Source: an uncultured Ruminiclostridium sp. (GTDB taxonomy: Bacteria > Bacillota > Clostridia > Oscillospirales > Ruminococcaceae). From it: 64,000 nt of DNA. Shown here piece by piece: positions 61,779 to 64,000 of the stretch; within the stretch, counting starts at the first letter, position 1; each line of letters opens with the position of its first letter. The stretch is taken from the NCBI GenBank assembly GCA_910588335.1, contig CAJUQV010000020.1, positions 1 through 64,000 on the forward strand, written 5' to 3'. A program made the translations under genes and the position numbers. Under the pieces are notes generated by a model. It had not been told where the DNA came from, ran no database searches, and worked only from the letters and a program-made list of their open reading frames with translations.

Positions 61779-62011
61779 ATGATACACTCCTATACATTGA
61801 TCCAAAGATTTTATTAATTTTTTTATTGTAAAGGTTTGAGCCTTTCCGCAAAGGGAAAAGATCCATTTTAAATCTATGATTTAATGATGTTTTAATACAA
61901 CACGATTGGCATTTTTACCCATATTCCTTAGGTAATCGGTGGCAGGCTTTATTTTGTGTGCTTTTTCATTATTTATATTATACCTTATTTTTCATTGGTT
62001 TGCAATCGATT

Positions 62012-62030
62012 TGTGCGGTGTTGCCTAAGG
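62012..62030. repeat. Family D element, single end
   Basis: TGTGCGGTGTTGCCTAAGG is the right end of a D element. It is fused to the 5' end of the endolysin relic, so an element insertion or deletion probably removed the start of that gene. Confidence 0.6.
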
Positions 62031-62031
62031 A

Positions 62032-62692
62032 AAGGTATTGTAAAAACAATGCGTACAATAAACAGCCTTCGCGTACCGCAATGATTAAGGCGGCAAACGC
62101 GGATACCTTCGGGTTTGACTGCGTGTGCCTTATAAAGGGAGCGCTTTGGGGCTGGAACAGCGACAAAAACGCAGTTTACGGCGGCGCAAAATATGAAAGC
62201 AACGATGTTTCCGACAGGGATTGCAATGTTATTTTTGATAAATGTTCCGGCAAAACAACGGATTTTTCCAAAATTGAGGTCGGGAAAGCGGTGTGGTTGC
62301 AGGGGCATATCGGAGTTTATATTGGGGATGTACTGGCGGTGGAGTGTACGCCTTCTTGGAAAAACTGCGTGCAGATTACGGCGGTTGCAAATATCGGAGC
62401 AAAGTCGGGGTATAATTCGCGGAGGTGGACTAAGCATGGGAAGCTGCCTTATGTTACATATGAGGGAGTTTCGTCTGCCGTAAATAAGGCAAAGTTTGTC
62501 TCCGGAAAGACTAACGCGCCCGTTAACGTGAGGGGAAGCGCGAGTATAAGCGGGACTGTTGTTGCTAAACTGCCTAAAGGGACGGCGGTTAAGATGACAG
62601 GGAAAATTGTTGAGAAAGGCGGGTATACTTGAGCAGAGGTTGTTTATAACGGGAAGGCTTGTTGGTGCGATAGGCATTGGATCGACAGTTAA
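62032..62692 (+). pseudogene. Phage-type endolysin relic (NlpC/P60-like plus SH3)
   Basis: The catalytic domain survives with its Cys in TFGFDCVCLIKGALWG and His in WLQGHIGVYIGD, then RRWTKHGKLPYVTYEG and an SH3b-type domain starting VNVRGSASISGTVVAKL. The N-terminus is cut by a D-element end. A TGA at 62630-62632 splits the SH3 domain, after which the frame goes on (AEVVYNGKACWCDRHW) to a stop at 62692. TGG to TGA explains it, since homologous SH3 domains usually have Trp there. It is a decayed prophage or autolysin gene. Confidence 0.75.
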
Positions 62693-62811
62693 TTATTTCA
62701 AATTTAACATAACAAAACAGTTATATGCCCGTGTATTTAAATGCGGGCATATATCCGTTTTTAAAGATTGGAAATTTAAAATGCGATAGATAAAAATAAG
62801 TCAGCAAAAGC

Positions 62812-62840
62812 TTGATTTTATGTTGAATTAGTGATATTAT
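62812..62840 (+). promoter_or_regulatory. Sigma-A promoter of the Spo0A-C gene
   Basis: TTGATT (62812-62817) - 17 bp - TATTAT (62835-62840), 40 bp before the start. Confidence 0.75.
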
Positions 62841-62879
62841 TAAATCACAAAACATAGAAACAGGATGGAATTACTGAAA

Positions 62880-63281
62880 ATGAAAATCAAGGACAAAGTG
62901 GAACAGAAAAAAATTCTCGAAAAAACTGTAACGGATATTATTTGTCAGATGGGCATACCCGCTCACCTTAAAGGATATCAATATTTGCGGTGCGCCTTGA
63001 TTTTGTGTACAGAAAACAGCGAGATGGTAACTTCAATAGGCAATCTTCTTTATCCGGCTGTTGCTAAACAATTTAATACAACACCATCCCGTGTAAATAC
63101 AAATATAGCCCGCGCAGTAGAAGTCGCTTGGGAGATGGGAGATTCGTACGTACTGCGTTCGTATTTCGGCAACATGTTAGACAAGGCATGGGAAAAACCA
63201 TCCGCTGCGGAATTTATCTCCACGGTTGCCGATACGCTAAGGCTTCGGTTTAAAACGGAAAACTTCAGTGATAGATATTGA
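62880..63281 (+). CDS. Free-standing Spo0A C-terminal DNA-binding domain
   Basis: A 133-residue protein that is almost only a Spo0A effector domain: CQMGIPAHLKGYQYLRCALI, LLYPAVAKQFNTTPSRVNTN (recognition helix) and IARAVEVAWEMGD follow the Spo0A pattern. The receiver domain that normally controls Spo0A by phosphorylation is absent. It may bind 0A boxes constitutively or compete with Spo0A. An ATG at 62865 is also possible, but spacing from AGGATGGAA favours 62880. Confidence 0.88.
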   Translation: MKIKDKVEQKKILEKTVTDIICQMGIPAHLKGYQYLRCALILCTENSEMVTSIGNLLYPAVAKQFNTTPSRVNTNIARAVEVAWEMGDSYVLRSYFGNMLDKAWEKPSAAEFISTVADTLRLRFKTENFSDRY

Positions 63282-63293
63282 CAGAAAGGCTTA

Positions 63294-63330
63294 CAAAAAA
63301 GCGGCGATTTTTATTTTCGCCACTTTTTTG
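63294..63330 (+). terminator. Terminator after the Spo0A-C gene
   Basis: AAAAAAGCGGCGA pairs with TCGCCACTTTTTT; the hairpin and the following GCTTTTTGGTTAGT match, inverted, the terminator at 3595-3628. The gap 63331-63492 shows no gene. Confidence 0.85.
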
Positions 63331-63492
63331 CTTTTTGGTTAGTTTGCACAAAGTTTTGAAAGTTTGTGTTATAATTTATTGGGTTTTGCGTGGCAGACAA
63401 CAGTTTAGGTTAGTGAAACAAGGCCGTTTTTATTTTTTACTGCCTCCATCTTTACAATTTTTTAACCTTTTTTTATTGAATTTCATACATAG

Positions 63493-63527
63493 AAAAAACC
63501 GCTTAAACCCTTTGTTTAAGCGGTTTC
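63493..63527 (-). terminator. Terminator of the tRNA cluster
   Basis: GAAACCGCTTAAAC pairs with GTTTAAGCGGTTTT and ends in TTTTTT reading leftward, right after tRNA-Ala. Confidence 0.88.
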
Positions 63528-63531
63528 AATG

Positions 63532-63607
63532 TGGTGGACCTGAAGGGGCTCGAACCCTCGACCTCTGCGTTGCGAACGCAGCGCTCTCCCAGCTGAGCTA
63601 CAAGCCC
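63532..63607 (-). tRNA. tRNA-Ala (CGC)
   Basis: A 76 nt cloverleaf with encoded CCA; anticodon stem CTGCG/CGCAG with loop TTCGCAA, anticodon CGC. The acceptor stem has two G-U pairs. Confidence 0.93.
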
Positions 63608-63647
63608 GAATTAACTTAAAATACGCCCCCTTTGGGAGCGTAAATTG

Positions 63648-63723
63648 TGGAGCGGATTACGAGGCTCGAACTCGCTACCTCCACCTTGGCAAGGTGGCGC
63701 TCTACCAGATGAGCTAAATCCGC
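63648..63723 (-). tRNA. tRNA-Gly (GCC)
   Basis: A 76 nt cloverleaf; anticodon stem CCACC/GGTGG with loop TTGCCAA, anticodon GCC, acceptor GCGGATT/AATCCGC, encoded CCA. Confidence 0.96.
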
Positions 63724-63747
63724 GGTTAAGAGATTTTTCAATCTCTC

Positions 63748-63823
<76 letters not shown>

Positions 63824-63908
63824 GTATACACAGAAAATCAATGTGTTCAATTGTACGGCTCTTCGGATTCACCTGTTTGTGTAAAATGACAATTCAGTGT
63901 CACGCCGT

Positions 63909-63985
63909 TGGCGATCCGGATGGGATTCGAACCCACGACCTCTAGCGTGACAGGCTAGCGTTCTAACCAACTGAACTACCGGACC
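63909..63985 (-). tRNA. tRNA-Asp (GTC)
   Basis: A 77 nt cloverleaf; anticodon loop CTGTCAC with anticodon GTC, stem CTAGC/GCTAG, encoded CCA. Confidence 0.96.
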
Positions 63986-63988
63986 AAT

Positions 63989-64000
63989 TGGTGGGAGCTA
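63989..64000 (-). tRNA. 3' end of a further tRNA, cut by the window edge
   Basis: TAGCTCCCACCA, an acceptor-stem 3' strand with CCA. The acceptor resembles that of tRNA-Val in related bacteria, but the anticodon lies outside. Confidence 0.6.

Overview
The window looks like a chromosome segment of an anaerobic, spore-forming, flagellated and cellulose-degrading Clostridia, most likely of the Ruminococcaceae/Oscillospiraceae type. Evidence for spores is a gpr protease gene next to rpsT and spoIIP, plus a free-standing Spo0A DNA-binding domain. Evidence for motility is two near-perfect sigma-28 (flagellar sigma factor) promoters, FlxA-like proteins and a broken chemotaxis-receptor gene. Evidence for plant-polysaccharide use is two GH5 glycoside hydrolases. 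Low-GC Gram-positive style ribosome binding sites, a T-box leader and consensus sigma-A promoters fit. No rRNA, CRISPR array or intact transposase gene was seen.

Layout. 0-3.6 kb: a two-gene FlxA-like coiled-coil unit, a GNAT acetyltransferase and a tiny lipoprotein. 3.8-8.4 kb: an isoleucine T-box operon running leftward (flavoprotein, GyrI-like protein, long-form ileS). 8.4-12.8 kb: recQ and small modifying enzymes. 12.8-17.9 kb: a MoxR ATPase / DUF58 / transglutaminase operon. 18-23.8 kb: a secreted CBM2-GH5 cellulase lipoprotein, a Nat-type ABC exporter, and a sigma-28 driven protein with a duplicated C-terminal motif. 23.9-29 kb: an FtsX-type ABC exporter with its two-component system. 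29-35 kb: a vanG-like peptidoglycan-precursor cluster (VanW, D-Ala-D-Ser-type ligase, VanY/VanXY peptidase, VanT-like membrane domain), split by a 2.2 kb island with two AT-rich cargo genes and several small inverted-repeat elements. 35-37.4 kb: a LytTR/GHKL two-component system. 37.4-40.2 kb: a sigma-28 driven cluster of four coiled-coil genes, the last interrupted by an amber codon.

40.4-45.5 kb: a TetR-controlled mini assembly line (acyl-adenylating enzyme, acyl carrier protein, condensation-domain-like protein, alpha/beta hydrolase) with two matching operators. 45.6-49.2 kb: chemotaxis-receptor relic, rpsT, gpr, spoIIP. 49.3-55.2 kb: a GH5 without a signal peptide and an ABC system with a large surface protein. 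55.7-60.5 kb: an SDR reductase and a heterodimeric ABC exporter. 60.6-64 kb: an orphan protein, an endolysin relic, a Spo0A-C protein and a run of tRNA genes (Ala, Gly, Phe, Asp and the end of a fifth) transcribed leftward.

At least four families of short non-coding inverted-repeat elements (here called A, B, C and D) are scattered through the intergenic spaces. One A copy sits inside a C relic with a TA duplication, which points to mobilisation by a Tc1/mariner-IS630 type transposase encoded elsewhere. The most interesting parts are the sigma-28/FlxA coiled-coil clusters, the island that split the van operon and left a duplicated ligase tail, the TetR-controlled condensation/ACP/ligase cluster, and the T-box that reaches ileS only through two unrelated genes.
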